A stretch of 55,279 nt of DNA from assembly GCF_014694385.1 (NCBI RefSeq), contig NZ_JAAOCA010000040.1, positions 1 through 55,279 on the forward strand, given 5' to 3'. Origin of the DNA: Pseudomonas typographi. Lineage in GTDB: Bacteria > Pseudomonadota > Gammaproteobacteria > Pseudomonadales > Pseudomonadaceae. Every line of letters starts with the position of its first letter. Positions within the stretch are counted from its first letter, which is position 1. The notes below the pieces were generated by a model. The model had not been told where the DNA came from, ran no database searches, and saw nothing but the letters and a program-made list of their open reading frames with translations. A program made the position numbers and the translations under genes. Below, piece after piece: positions 17,772-27,260 of the stretch.

Positions 17772-18043
17772 AAGCCCAGGCCCGGCACATTCTGGTGAAA
17801 ACCGCCGAGCAGGCCGAAGCGCTCAAGCAGCGGCTGGCCAACGGAGAGGCATTCGATGTGCTGGCCCGCAAACATTCGCTTTGCCCTTCTGCCAAGCGCG
17901 GCGGTGACTTGGGTGAAGTGCGCCCAGGGCAAATGGTCGCGGTGATTGACCGTGTGATATTTAAAAAGCCGCTGCGCACCGTGCATGGGCCGGTAAAAAG
18001 CACATTTGGCTACCACCTGGTGCAGGTCTTTTTCCGCGGGTAG
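17768..18043 (+). CDS. Parvulin-type peptidyl-prolyl isomerase, PpiC-like
   Basis: A 91-aa single-domain parvulin: ARHILVKT at the start, then HSLCPSAKRGGDLG, and the closing KSTFGYHLVQV with the active-site His. It catalyses cis-trans isomerisation of prolyl bonds in the cytoplasm (no signal peptide). It is translationally coupled to copD (ATGA), so it may help fold or mature the copper proteins, or simply share the promoter. Confidence 0.9.
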   Translation: MKAQARHILVKTAEQAEALKQRLANGEAFDVLARKHSLCPSAKRGGDLGEVRPGQMVAVIDRVIFKKPLRTVHGPVKSTFGYHLVQVFFRG

Positions 18044-18093
18044 CGCAACGCCGCCCGCCTGTTAGGCGGGGGCAGCGTTATGCAAATAGGCGC

Positions 18094-18366
18094 TTACAGG
18101 CTGGCGTGGGCGCGCGGGCGTACCTTGGGCTGGGTTTGGTGATGATGCTTCGCAAGGTCGTGGCGCAACCCCATGATTAAACTGGAAATCGCCCTGCTGC
18201 TGTTCAAACCACGGCTGTCGATACCGGTCACGGTCAAATCGACGTGGTCGGAGCCTCGGCCAAAAATTTTGACCGTCAGTGAATGGTCCCGCCCTTGGGT
18301 GCATTGGCAGCGCTGTGGCAAAAAGCTACTTTCGATGATGTTACGAAGTTCCAGTGTCGACAGCAT
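18094..18366 (-). CDS. DUF1652-family small protein
   Basis: A 90-aa protein beginning MLSTLELRNIIE, followed by a Cys pair (PQRCQCT) and a conserved segment with IFG..DHVDLTVTGI. This pattern is the pseudomonad-restricted DUF1652 family of unknown function. A purine-rich AGGGAGAGGGG precedes the ATG at 18366. Its C-terminal tail is His/Arg-rich. Confidence 0.75.
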   Translation of the reverse strand: MLSTLELRNIIESSFLPQRCQCTQGRDHSLTVKIFGRGSDHVDLTVTGIDSRGLNSSRAISSLIMGLRHDLAKHHHQTQPKVRPRAHASL

Positions 18367-18703
18367 GTGGCGCCCCTCTCCCTTTGATCAACTATAAATG
18401 TCCCTACGCCGCGGCAGGCGCCGGTGCGAATACAGGCCTGGCCGGCGATGCCTATCGCTGCAGCCACCCCCTATGCCAGCATGAAACGGGCCGATGAAAT
18501 GACCGTTCGTCTGCAATAAAAAATCAATAGGTTATGGCTGGTTGTTGATGTGAACGCTAAAATCATTCGGGCGTTTTGCCCGGTCACCGAATAGCACCCA
18601 TGCACAATGCACTTTGCCGCGCCGCTTAAGCGCAAAACCCGAACTTTTAGCCCGCCCCGCGCCTCTGTAGCTGTAACCCGTGCTGCAACACCAGGAGAAT
18701 CCC
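18367..18703. other. Intergenic region between DUF1652 and ku
   Basis: Divergent promoter region with no gene. A small perfect hairpin (CGGGC-GTTTT-GCCCG) lies at about 18568-18582. An AT-rich patch (about 18515-18535, AATAAAAAATCAATAGG) could hold promoter elements. No regulator site was recognised. Confidence 0.35.
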
Positions 18704-19576
18704 ATGCCCCGCGCCATCTGGAAAGGTGCCGTTAGCTTCGGCCTTGTGCATATTCCCGTCGCACTGGTGTCTGCCACCGCCTCCCAAGGCGTGGACTTCG
18801 ACTGGCTAGACAAACGCAGCATGGACCCGGTGGGTTACAAGCGGGTCAATAAGGCCACCGGGGAAGAAATGACCAAAGAAAACATCGTGAAGGGGGTGCA
18901 GTACCAAAAAGGCCAGTACGTTGTCCTCAGTGAAGACGACATACGCACATCGCACCCGGTGTCTACCCAAACCATCGACATCATGGCGTTTATCCCACGC
19001 GATGAGATCCCGCTGCAAAATATCGATACCCCCTATTATCTGGCGCCCGATAAACGCGGTGAAAAGGTCTACGCCTTGTTGCGTGAAACCCTGGCCAGCA
19101 CCGAGCGAGTTGCCCTGGCGGAAGTGGTGTTGCACACCCGGCAGTACCTGTGTGCGCTGATGCCGCTGGAGGACGCCCTGGTACTGGTTAAACTGCGCTG
19201 GCCCGCCGAAGTGCGTAGCCTCGATAGCCTGGAATTGCCCAAAGCGGTCACCGAGGCCGAGCTGAAGAAGGCCGAACTGGACATGGCCAAGCGCTTGGTC
19301 GAAGACATGAGCGGCCACTGGTCGCCGGAGGACTACGTCGATACCTTCGAAGAGAAGATCATGGCGCTGGTCGAGAAAAAAGCCGGCCAGGGGAAACTCG
19401 AAGCGGTAGAACGCCCCGACGAGGAGCAAGGCAAGCGCGGTGCCGAAGTGATCGACCTGACCGAACTGCTCAAACGCAGCTTGGGCGCCAAACCGGGCAT
19501 AGCAAAAAAATCGGCCGCCCCGGCGGCAGCTAAAGCCAAGCCCAAACCACCCAGCAAACGCCCAAAGGCGTCCTGA
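18704..19576 (+). CDS. ku: Non-homologous end-joining protein Ku
   Basis: A 290-aa bacterial Ku. It opens with MPRAIWKGAVSFGLV and carries the beta-barrel ring signature (DFDWLDKRS, VNKATGEE, YYLAPDKRG) that encircles DNA ends, with a lysine/proline/alanine-rich tail after residue 255 that binds DNA and recruits LigD. CAGGAGA precedes the ATG. No ligD is in the window. In Pseudomonas, Ku with LigD is usually linked to stationary-phase repair. Confidence 0.95.
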   Translation: MPRAIWKGAVSFGLVHIPVALVSATASQGVDFDWLDKRSMDPVGYKRVNKATGEEMTKENIVKGVQYQKGQYVVLSEDDIRTSHPVSTQTIDIMAFIPRDEIPLQNIDTPYYLAPDKRGEKVYALLRETLASTERVALAEVVLHTRQYLCALMPLEDALVLVKLRWPAEVRSLDSLELPKAVTEAELKKAELDMAKRLVEDMSGHWSPEDYVDTFEEKIMALVEKKAGQGKLEAVERPDEEQGKRGAEVIDLTELLKRSLGAKPGIAKKSAAPAAAKAKPKPPSKRPKAS

Positions 19577-19758
19577 GTGCACCCTCCCAGCGCTGAGCCG
19601 CACCGTCGTGGGCGGCTGTTGCTGCCGGGGTACTGCCCTTTCTCGGCTTATAGCCCTGCAATGGCTCACCGCCGATCGAACCCCTAAATAATTTATTAAT
19701 CAATGCATTATGCGTTAATTCTCATCCTCACCTTTGAAACGCCTCAGTCGCCGCCGTG

Positions 19759-19772
19759 TTGACCCACGTCAA
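19759..19772. promoter_or_regulatory. ANR/FNR-like box upstream of cytochrome b561
   Basis: TTGAC-CCAC-GTCAA is a perfect dyad differing from the FNR/ANR consensus (TTGAT-N4-ATCAA) only at the inner base of each half. It is 105 bp before the cytochrome b561 start. A centre at about -41 would place a start site near 19807, with GGTTAT near 19796 as the -10. An AT-rich stretch at 19683-19720 precedes it. The rest of 19577-19877 shows no gene. Confidence 0.4.
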
Positions 19773-19877
19773 TATCGCTGCGGGTGCGACGGTGTGGTTA
19801 TTGAGGTGGCACAGTGCCGCTGGTAGGGTTGGCCCGCGCTAGTACACGAAACCCACCAGCATTGGCAGTTTATTCTC

Positions 19878-20363
19878 ATGTGCACCCGTTACAGCCGCAG
19901 CCGCCGTGCGCTGCATTGGTTATCCGCCGTGATAATTCTTTGGGCCTCTGTCAGCGGGTTTGGTGTGCAAGCCTTCCCACCGGGTTGCGCGATACGCCAA
20001 TGGGTGGAGTCCTTCAACCCGCAAATCACTTCGGTGTTCATCCCGTTCTTTGCTTGGCGGCTATGGCTTAAGTGCACGCAACCGGGTAGCGCCAATCTTA
20101 ACGTGGCCGGCGCCGTGCACTGGGCATTGTACGGTTTGGTCAGTGCCGTGCTGGTCACGGGGGTATTGATGATGGCAACGCCGGTCACGATGTTCGGCCT
20201 ATTCACCCTGCCCTCGCTGGTGCATGACGCGGTTTGGCTGGCACGGCTACACCACTGGCACCAGTTGGCGTGCATGGCGTTGGCGGCCTTGGTAGGGTTG
20301 CACCTGGCCGCAGTGGTCTGGCATCAGATGCGCGGTCACACTGTGATGGCGCGCATGCGCTGA
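19878..20363 (+). CDS. Cytochrome b561-family protein
   Basis: A 161-aa, four-helix diheme membrane protein. Heme-ligand histidines are in RRALHWLSA, GAVHWALYG, LHHWHQL and VGLHLAAVVWHQM. Such proteins shuttle electrons from quinol; some act as superoxide:ubiquinone oxidoreductases (CybB). An ANR-like box upstream suggests oxygen control. A second b561 gene occurs at 46101. Confidence 0.85.
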   Translation: MCTRYSRSRRALHWLSAVIILWASVSGFGVQAFPPGCAIRQWVESFNPQITSVFIPFFAWRLWLKCTQPGSANLNVAGAVHWALYGLVSAVLVTGVLMMATPVTMFGLFTLPSLVHDAVWLARLHHWHQLACMALAALVGLHLAAVVWHQMRGHTVMARMR

Positions 20364-20404
20364 TAGAATGCGCGGCTACCTCAGCCAGCGGGCGCTTTGA
20401 ACCG

Positions 20405-21364
20405 ATGAACACCGCCGCACTCGACCTTTTTCAGCAGCTGCTGCGCCGGGCGCTGGCAACACCGCCAGCAGAGACCCGGCGCCTGCTGCACGGCCGCGGG
20501 CGGTGCTGGCCAGGGTTGGAACACCTGGCCGTCGACTGGCTTGAAGGCGTGCTGCAGGTGCAGGTGTTTCGCCCACCGGCCGATTTGCAGGCGCTGTGCG
20601 ACCGCTGCCGGGCACTGGCCACAGAACAGCCTGCGGTGAAGGCGGTGTGGCTGCAGCAGCGCTACCTGCCGGGCAGCCCTGGGCTGTGGCTGCTGGGTGA
20701 GCCACGCACACAGTGGCAAGCCAGCGAAAATGGGCTGCGCTACCACCTGCTGCTGGGCCACGCGCAAAATAACGGGCTGTTTCTCGACATGCGCACGGGG
20801 CGCCAATGGGTGCGTGAGCACGTCCATGGCAAGCGCGTACTGAACTTGTTCGCTTACACCTGCGCCTTCTCAGTGTGTGCCATCGCCGGCGGCGCGGCGC
20901 AGGTGGTCAACCTCGATATGTCGCGCGCGGCGCTCGCCCGCGGCCGGGACAACCATCGGCTCAATGGCCATGCCCTGGACCGAGTGCGCTTCCTCGGCCA
21001 TGAGCTGTTCAAATCCTGGGGCAAAGTGGCCCGCGGCGGCCCATACGATCTGGTCATCATCGACCCGCCTACCTTTCAAAAAGGCAGCTTCGTGTTGACC
21101 CAGGATTACCGCAAAGTGCTGCGCAAGCTCCCTACCCTACTGGCGCCAGGGGGCGACGTACTCGCGTGCGTGAACGACCCAGCCCTGGGCGCGGGTTTTA
21201 TCATCGGCTGCATGGCGGCCGAAGCGCCAGCGCTGCAGTTCGTCGAGCGGCTAGAAAACCCGCCGGAGTTCCCCGATTGCGAACCTGACGGTGGCCTGAA
21301 AGTGCTGCGCTTCCACTGGGGCAACACTGCGGTAGGCCCCTGTATCGCAGCCGCCCAGCCATAG
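20405..21364 (+). CDS. Class I SAM-dependent methyltransferase, RlmI/RlmK-like
   Basis: A 319-aa Rossmann methyltransferase. SAM motif I is VLNLFAYTCAFSV (about residues 143-155), followed by VVNLDMSR (acidic loop), then the catalytic DLVIIDPPTFQKG at about 217-230. This arrangement matches the RlmI/RlmK-type rRNA cytosine-C5 methyltransferases and their pseudomonad relatives. The upstream PUA domain of RlmI is not evident, so the target may differ. The ATG at 20405 is chosen because upstream codons overlap the b561 gene. Confidence 0.8.
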   Translation: MNTAALDLFQQLLRRALATPPAETRRLLHGRGRCWPGLEHLAVDWLEGVLQVQVFRPPADLQALCDRCRALATEQPAVKAVWLQQRYLPGSPGLWLLGEPRTQWQASENGLRYHLLLGHAQNNGLFLDMRTGRQWVREHVHGKRVLNLFAYTCAFSVCAIAGGAAQVVNLDMSRAALARGRDNHRLNGHALDRVRFLGHELFKSWGKVARGGPYDLVIIDPPTFQKGSFVLTQDYRKVLRKLPTLLAPGGDVLACVNDPALGAGFIIGCMAAEAPALQFVERLENPPEFPDCEPDGGLKVLRFHWGNTAVGPCIAAAQP

Positions 21365-21377
21365 CCAGGCCCGGCGG

Positions 21378-22199
21378 CTATCCTTCGGGCAGCAGAAAAT
21401 TACCGGGGGCCGGCTTACCCTGCCCATCGATCACCGGCACGTGCGCTTCATCCTTGAGGTTCACCCCAGAAAGCTTGCGTTGCCAGGCTTCGCGCATCAG
21501 GTATAGCAGTGTGTGGCTGGCCATGGCGTAACTCATGCCTTCGAGGCGCACATTGGAGATGCAGTTGCGCGCGGCGTCGGTCAGGCCCACCCGTGGTGCA
21601 TAAGTGAAATACAACCCTAGGCTGTCGGGCGAACTCAGGCCGGGCCGTTCGCCAATCAACATCACCACCATCTGCGCCTTCAGGCGCTGGCCCACTTCAT
21701 CGGCCAAAGCCACCCGGCCTTGCTGCACCAGGCTGATCGGCGCCAGGCGCCAGCCTTCAGCGGCGCTTTGTGCGCAGATACGCTCCACCATCGCCGGGGC
21801 ATGGCGTTCGATGGCCAGTGACGACAAGCCATCGGCGATCACCACCGCCAGGTCATAGCCCTGCGGGTGCCGTACAGCCCATTGATCCAGCCGCTCGGCG
21901 CTGGCGCCATCGAGCTTGCGGCCGAGGTCCGGGCGTTGCAGGTAACTGTGGCGGTCGGCGGCGGCGCTGTGCAGGTCGAACACCTCCAGCCCATGGGCAC
22001 ACAACGCCTGGCCGACCTTGGCCGTGTCGAGCGGCAAATGCACCGCGTCGCGGGCTTGCGCATGGGCGTATTGGAAGTCCAGCTGCGCGCGGGTGGGCAA
22101 ACTGGTGCCGGCGCGGCCCAGGGCGATTCGCGCCGGCGTCAGCCGGCGCAATGCCTGCCAGGGGTCAGGGCGTGCGGGGGTGCCATCGTCATCGTGCAT
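21378..22199 (-). CDS. eutC: Ethanolamine ammonia-lyase small subunit EutC
   Basis: A 273-aa subunit of the adenosylcobalamin-dependent ethanolamine ammonia-lyase, which turns ethanolamine into acetaldehyde and ammonia. It has the LRRLTPARIALGRAG start, ADGLSS, IGERPGLSSPDSLG and CISNVR blocks of EutC. The ATG at 22199 follows the eutB stop by 8 bp with TGAGG as ribosome site inside the eutB end. Last gene of eat-eutB-eutC. Confidence 0.94.
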   Translation of the reverse strand: MHDDDGTPARPDPWQALRRLTPARIALGRAGTSLPTRAQLDFQYAHAQARDAVHLPLDTAKVGQALCAHGLEVFDLHSAAADRHSYLQRPDLGRKLDGASAERLDQWAVRHPQGYDLAVVIADGLSSLAIERHAPAMVERICAQSAAEGWRLAPISLVQQGRVALADEVGQRLKAQMVVMLIGERPGLSSPDSLGLYFTYAPRVGLTDAARNCISNVRLEGMSYAMASHTLLYLMREAWQRKLSGVNLKDEAHVPVIDGQGKPAPGNFLLPEG

Positions 22200-22207
22200 G
22201 GCCGGCC

Positions 22208-23602
22208 TCAACCCAACCGGGCCAAGGCCGGGCGGAACGCGGCCGGCACATCGCGGCCCAGGCGCAGTTGCTGGCCGTCCTGGTGCAAGATGCCGGTGCG
22301 CGCCAACCAGGCTTCGAATTCCGGCGCAGGTTTCAGGCCCAGCACTTGGCGGGCGTACAGCGCATCATGAAACGAGGTGGTCTGGTAGTTCAGCATCACA
22401 TCGTCGGACCCGGGAATACCCATGATGAAATTAATACCGGCCACACCCAACAGTGTGAGCAGCATGTCCATGTCGTCTTGGTCAGCCTCGGCATGGTTGG
22501 TGTAGCAGATGTCGCAGCCCATCGGTACGCCCAGCAACTTGCCGCAAAAGTGGTCTTCCAGGCCGGCACGAATGATCTGCTTGCCGTTATAAAGGTATTC
22601 AGGACCAATGAAGCCGACCACCGTGTTGACCAGGAACGGGTTGAAATGCCGGGCCACACCATAGGCACGCACTTCGCACGTTTGCTGGTCCACGCCATGG
22701 TGCGCATTGGCCGACAGCGCGCTGCCCTGCCCGGTTTCGAAATACATGAGGTTTTGCCCAACGCTGCCGCGCTTGAGGCTCAAGCCCGCCTCGTAACCTT
22801 CCTGGAGCAACTGCAGGCTGATACCGAAACTTTCGTTGGCCGCCTGGGTGCCGGCGATGGACTGGAATACTAGGTCCAGCGGTAGCCCGCGCTCGATTGC
22901 GGCGATCGAAGAGGTCACGTGTGTGAGCACACATGACTGCGTTGGGATGCCATAGCGCTGGATGACCCCATCGAGCATTTTCAGCAATTCGCTAATCGTT
23001 CCCAAGCTGTCAGTGGCCGGGTTGATACCGATCATCGCATCGCCATTACCATATAGCAGCCCGTCGAGCACGCTGGCGGCGATACCGGCCACGGAGTCGG
23101 TCGGGTGGTTGGGTTGCAAACGGGTGCTCATGCGCCCGCGCAACCCCGCCGTGTTGCGAAACGCGGTGACCACCCGGATCTTCTGCGCCACCAGTACCAG
23201 GTCTTGCACACGCATGATTTTCGACACCGCGGCGGCCATCTCCGGCGTCAACCCCGGCGCCAGCGCACGCAGGCTGCATTCGGTGGCTTGTTCGCCCAGC
23301 AACCAGTCGCGAAAACCGCCCACGGTCAGGTGGCTGACCGGGGCGAAGGCTTCGGGGTCATGGCCATCGATGATCAACCGGGTGACTTCATCGGTTTCAT
23401 AGGGTACTAGCACCTCCTCGAGAAAGTGCTTCAGCGGCACCTCGGCCAACGCCATTTGCGCGGCGGCACGCTCGGCGTCGGAGCCGGCGGCCACTTCGGC
23501 CAGGTAGTCACCCGAGCGCGCGGGGCTGGCCTTGGCCATCAGCTCGCGTAGGTTCTCGAAACGCCAGGAACAGCCGGCGACTACGTGGGCGAAGCTGGCC
23601 AT
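22208..23602 (-). CDS. eutB: Ethanolamine ammonia-lyase large subunit EutB
   Basis: A 464-aa catalytic subunit with TIM-barrel blocks such as NHAEADQDDMDMLLTLLGVAG and the substrate-binding GNGDAMIGINPATDS, typical of EutB. It binds the adenosylcobalamin cofactor with EutC. No microcompartment shell genes accompany it, as usual in Pseudomonas, so acetaldehyde is presumably oxidised by a dehydrogenase encoded elsewhere. It starts 3 bp after eat. Confidence 0.95.
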   Translation of the reverse strand: MASFAHVVAGCSWRFENLRELMAKASPARSGDYLAEVAAGSDAERAAAQMALAEVPLKHFLEEVLVPYETDEVTRLIIDGHDPEAFAPVSHLTVGGFRDWLLGEQATECSLRALAPGLTPEMAAAVSKIMRVQDLVLVAQKIRVVTAFRNTAGLRGRMSTRLQPNHPTDSVAGIAASVLDGLLYGNGDAMIGINPATDSLGTISELLKMLDGVIQRYGIPTQSCVLTHVTSSIAAIERGLPLDLVFQSIAGTQAANESFGISLQLLQEGYEAGLSLKRGSVGQNLMYFETGQGSALSANAHHGVDQQTCEVRAYGVARHFNPFLVNTVVGFIGPEYLYNGKQIIRAGLEDHFCGKLLGVPMGCDICYTNHAEADQDDMDMLLTLLGVAGINFIMGIPGSDDVMLNYQTTSFHDALYARQVLGLKPAPEFEAWLARTGILHQDGQQLRLGRDVPAAFRPALARLG

Positions 23603-23605
23603 GGT

Positions 23606-24967
23606 TCAGACCTCCGTTGCCAGTTGCGGGTCGATGGCGCCACGGCCACGGACCAGTTTGGAGAACACTGCGCCCAGCACCATCAGCACCACGAAGATGA
23701 CCGTGATGGTGGGGTTGAACCATACCATCGCCACCAGGCATACCAACGCCAAGGCCAGGGCGATGCCTGGGATCAGCGGGTAGCCAGGCGCGCGGTAAGT
23801 ACGTTCGAGCTGCGGTTCGCTGCGGCGCAGCTTGAACAGGCTGAGCATGCTCATGATATACATCACGATAGCGCCAAATACCGACATGGTGATCATCGCG
23901 GCGGTCAAGCCCATGCCCTGCAGGTTCACCGCGCCATCGCTGAGCACCGCGGCGATGCCCACCACGCCGCCGGCGATGATCGCCCGGTGCGGGGTTTGGA
24001 AACGCGACAGCTTAGCCAGCGCCGGAGGTAAAAAGCCTGCGCGGGCCAGCGCGAAGAACTGCCGCGAGTACCCCAGGATAATCCCGTGAAAGCTGGCCAC
24101 CAGGCCGAACAGGCCGATCCACACCAGCATATGCATCCATGCCGAGTTATCACCCACCACGGTTTTCATGGCTTGTGGCAGCGGGTCGTTGATGTTTGAC
24201 AGCGCGCGCCAGTCGCCCACGCCGCCGGCGAACATCATTACCCCCAGCGCCAGCACCACCAAGGTCAGAATACCGGCGATATAGGCACGTGGGATGGTGC
24301 GTTTGGGGTCTTTGGCCTCCTCGGCCGCCATGGCCGCCCCCTCGATGGCCAGGAAAAACCAAATGGCGAACGGAATCGCCGCGAAAATCCCAGAAATCGC
24401 CGCTGGGCTGAAGGTGTCCGACCCCGCCCAGCCACCCAGCGCGAAGCGGCTGAAGCTAAACCCCGGTGCCACCACGCCCATGAACACCAGAAGCTCCAGC
24501 ACCGCCAGCACGGTGACCACCAGCTCGAAAGTGGCGGCGATGCTGACGCCGAGGATATTCAGGGCCATGAACACAAAATAGGCGCCCACCGCCGCCACGT
24601 TCGGGCTCAAGCTCGGGAACTGCACATTAAGGTAGGCGCCGATGGCCATGGCGATGGCTGGCGGGGCGAACACGAACTCGATCAACGTTGCCAGCCCGGC
24701 AACGGTTGCCCCGGTAGGCCCAAAGGCACGCAGGCTGTAGGCGAATGGGCCGCCGGCGTGGGGAATCGCCGTGGTCAGTTCGGTGTAGCTGAAGATAAAA
24801 CAGGTGTACATCACCGCTACCAACAGCGTGGACACCAGGAAGCCCAAGGTACCCGCGGTACCCCACCCATAGCTCCAGCCGAAGTACTCGCCGGAAATCA
24901 CCAAGCCCACAGCCAAGCCCCACAGGTGCAGCGTACCTAGGGTGGGTTTGAGTTTTGTCGCGGTCAT
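23606..24967 (-). CDS. eat: Ethanolamine permease, APC family
   Basis: A 453-aa amino-acid/polyamine/organocation-type transporter with twelve predicted helices. It starts with LHLWGLAVGLVISGEYFGWSYGW, the ethanolamine permease signature, and has IPFAIWFFLAIEGAAMAAEEAKDPKR in the middle. It imports ethanolamine for EutBC. First gene of the minus-strand operon, divergent from the AraC regulator. Confidence 0.93.
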   Translation of the reverse strand: MTATKLKPTLGTLHLWGLAVGLVISGEYFGWSYGWGTAGTLGFLVSTLLVAVMYTCFIFSYTELTTAIPHAGGPFAYSLRAFGPTGATVAGLATLIEFVFAPPAIAMAIGAYLNVQFPSLSPNVAAVGAYFVFMALNILGVSIAATFELVVTVLAVLELLVFMGVVAPGFSFSRFALGGWAGSDTFSPAAISGIFAAIPFAIWFFLAIEGAAMAAEEAKDPKRTIPRAYIAGILTLVVLALGVMMFAGGVGDWRALSNINDPLPQAMKTVVGDNSAWMHMLVWIGLFGLVASFHGIILGYSRQFFALARAGFLPPALAKLSRFQTPHRAIIAGGVVGIAAVLSDGAVNLQGMGLTAAMITMSVFGAIVMYIMSMLSLFKLRRSEPQLERTYRAPGYPLIPGIALALALVCLVAMVWFNPTITVIFVVLMVLGAVFSKLVRGRGAIDPQLATEV

Positions 24968-25295
24968 GTCACACCTCGCAAGGGAAGCCAGTCATTGGCA
25001 TAGCGGCAGGATAACCACGTAACACCCCCAAGGCTTGACCGTGCACACCGCACTGCGGCGCCTGCGGTCAAGTTTGCCGAAGGTGGTCCAGCCTGGGGCG
25101 AAATGCACACCGGCGCACCAGCACTGGGCTTTTTCTCTCGTTATGGCGGCCACCGCATTCGGCCGTAAAATGGGTAATCGGGTAACGGGCCAGCGCACAG
25201 CCAGTAAGGCGCGGCGGCTCTGGCCCGGGGAAACAGGGCAAAGGTACGGCATTTGCTTGAAACAAATTCATACAAATAGCCGGCGACCCTCATCC
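24968..25295. other. Divergent promoter region between eat and the AraC regulator
   Basis: No gene. It must contain the eat promoter (minus) and the regulator promoter (plus). An AT-rich patch (AAACAAATTCATACAAATAG, about 25260-25279) sits just before the regulator. No operator repeats stood out. Confidence 0.45.
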
Positions 25296-26369
25296 ATGTT
25301 GCAAACTTCGGCCCAGTTCAACCCTTTTAGCGCCCCGCGCCCAGTTCATCAGGGTGTGTTATCCGCAGCCGCCAGCGGCTTGGATGCCTTCATCGTTGGC
25401 CAAGGCGGTGACCTGGACCGAGTATTTGGCCGCGCCGGCATCGACCCCGAACAACTGCGCCACCCTACCTTGTCACTGGGCCTGCCGCATTATTGCCAGT
25501 TGCTCGAAGAAGCCGCCCGGCAAACCGGCTGTGAGCATTTCGGCCTGCTTTACGGGCAACAGTTCAAACCGCAAGCCTTGGGCTTGCTGGGGTATGTGGG
25601 GCTGTGCTCGGCCACCTTGGAAGAAGCCTTGGTGAACTTTGCCGCGGCGTTTCCACTGCACCAGCACAGTACGCTGATCGACCTCAAGGACCTGGGCGAC
25701 TGTTATCGCTTCGACTACCTGGTACGCCACCCCGCCATCGGCCAACGCCGCCAGGATGCCGAGCTAACCCTGGGCATGGCACTGAACCTGATGCGCCACG
25801 TGTTGGGCCCGGCATGGGCGCCGCGCGAAGTGTATTTCGAACATCAATGCCCGGCCGACGCGTCAGTGCACCGTGAGGCTTTCGCCGCCCCGGTACGGTT
25901 TGGCCAACGCTGCAACGGGTTGCTGATCCCCAAGCGGGACCTGGCCGGCCAGGTGATGCCCGGGCGCGACCCGGTATTGTTGATGCTGGTCAAGGACACT
26001 TTGCGCCAGTTGGGCGGCAGCGGCAGTACCCACGAGGTGCTTGAGCAGGCCCGTGCACGGTTGCGCGGCAGCCTGCACTTGGGCGAACCGAGCCTGGCGT
26101 ACACTGCCCATGCCTTGCAGCTGGGCGAAACGACCCTACAGCGGCGCCTGCGCGAGCATGGCTTGAGCTTCAGCCAGTTGGTCGAGCAGGTGCGCCAGGA
26201 GCTCGCCTTGCGACACTTGCGCGAACAGCGCCTGAGCATTAGCGAACTGGCGCCGCTGTTGGGCTATTCGGAAACCAGCGCGTTTTCCCGCGCCTTCCGC
26301 CGCTGGTTCGGGGTAAGCCCCCGGCAGTGGCGCAACACCACCGGTTCAGTGGCCCAGGGTGGCGTATAA
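25296..26369 (+). CDS. AraC-family regulator, likely of ethanolamine use
   Basis: A 357-aa protein with an N-terminal Arabinose_bd/OruR-type domain (about 20-210; GLLGYVGLCSATLEEAL is typical) and a C-terminal AraC domain (about 255-345; two helix-turn-helices, the second ISELAPLLGYSETSAFSRAFRRWFG). Divergent from eat-eutBC, so it probably senses ethanolamine or a product and activates the operon. The ATG at 25296 is the first ATG that fits the family; the open frame to 25035 lies in the promoter region. Confidence 0.85.
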   Translation: MLQTSAQFNPFSAPRPVHQGVLSAAASGLDAFIVGQGGDLDRVFGRAGIDPEQLRHPTLSLGLPHYCQLLEEAARQTGCEHFGLLYGQQFKPQALGLLGYVGLCSATLEEALVNFAAAFPLHQHSTLIDLKDLGDCYRFDYLVRHPAIGQRRQDAELTLGMALNLMRHVLGPAWAPREVYFEHQCPADASVHREAFAAPVRFGQRCNGLLIPKRDLAGQVMPGRDPVLLMLVKDTLRQLGGSGSTHEVLEQARARLRGSLHLGEPSLAYTAHALQLGETTLQRRLREHGLSFSQLVEQVRQELALRHLREQRLSISELAPLLGYSETSAFSRAFRRWFGVSPRQWRNTTGSVAQGGV

Positions 26370-27155
26370 CAGCGCCGCGGCTGCCAGCGCGCCGGCGACG
26401 GCGAACGCCTTTTGAAGACTCGGCCCTGCCAGGCGCTTGAGCAACCGGCGCCCCAACAGCACGCCGATGGCCGCACCGGCGGCAAACGGCAGCCCCACGT
26501 CCAAGCGCAACACCCCCCACCACAGCGCACTGCCTACCGCACCGGCCGAAACCAGCGCGATCACCGCCATCGACGTGGCGACGATGCTCGCCATCGGCAA
26601 GTCGCTGCAACGCCGCAGGGCCGGCACGATGACAAACCCGCCACCGACACCCAGCAAACCGGACAACGCGCCAGCCAACGCACCGGTGATGGCCAATGCC
26701 CGTGCGCAGGGCAGGGTCCAACGCAACCGGCCAACCGCCGGGTTGAGCACGCAGGGCATCAACGCCACGGCCGGCGATGGCCCCCTGCACCCCCCGCGCC
26801 ATTGGCGCAGGCTGCTCAGCAGCAACACAGCGGCAAACCCCACCGCCAAGGGTGTGTGAGGCAGCCGCTGGCCCAGCCACAGCCCCGCCGGCGCGACCAG
26901 CAAGCCCATCGCCGCTACCCACCCGGCGGCGCGATAGCGCACGGTACCGTCGCGCAGCCCCAACAGCGCACCCACTGCCGCACCGAAGCCCACCGCCAGC
27001 AACGCCACCGGGGCCGCCTGGTTCACTGGCAAGCCGAGCACCAGGATCAATAACGGTACGGCGAAAATCCCGCCCCCGGCCCCGGTCAGTGCCAGCACCG
27101 CCCCCACCAATGCGCCGAGCACAACGGCGGTCACGCCGGCATCCGCCTTGGCCAT
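26346..27155 (-). CDS. TauE/SafE-family sulfite/sulfur-compound permease
   Basis: A 269-aa membrane protein with about eight helices, Gly/Ala-rich, with two repeats of the family pattern (LTGAGGGIFAVPLL and LLGVGGGFVIVPAL). It likely exports sulfite or related sulfur anions made by the dioxygenase encoded just upstream. The ATG at 27155 gives a normal length; an ATG at 27236 would add 27 residues without a helix. Its 3' end overlaps the convergent AraC gene by 24 bp. Confidence 0.85.
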   Translation of the reverse strand: MAKADAGVTAVVLGALVGAVLALTGAGGGIFAVPLLILVLGLPVNQAAPVALLAVGFGAAVGALLGLRDGTVRYRAAGWVAAMGLLVAPAGLWLGQRLPHTPLAVGFAAVLLLSSLRQWRGGCRGPSPAVALMPCVLNPAVGRLRWTLPCARALAITGALAGALSGLLGVGGGFVIVPALRRCSDLPMASIVATSMAVIALVSAGAVGSALWWGVLRLDVGLPFAAGAAIGVLLGRRLLKRLAGPSLQKAFAVAGALAAAALLYATLGH

Positions 27156-27260
27156 GGGCGCTGCCTGGCTCGGGCCAGGCGCAACGGCCAGGCTACAGCG
27201 CTTTCCCAGGGTCCCCGGCACAACGCTGGGGAGCATTTAAAAGCAGGCATAGGCGGCTCG

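Noticed and set aside
18568..18582. CGGGC-GTTTT-GCCCG hairpin as a terminator
   Set aside because: The stem is only 5 bp and no T-run follows on either strand.
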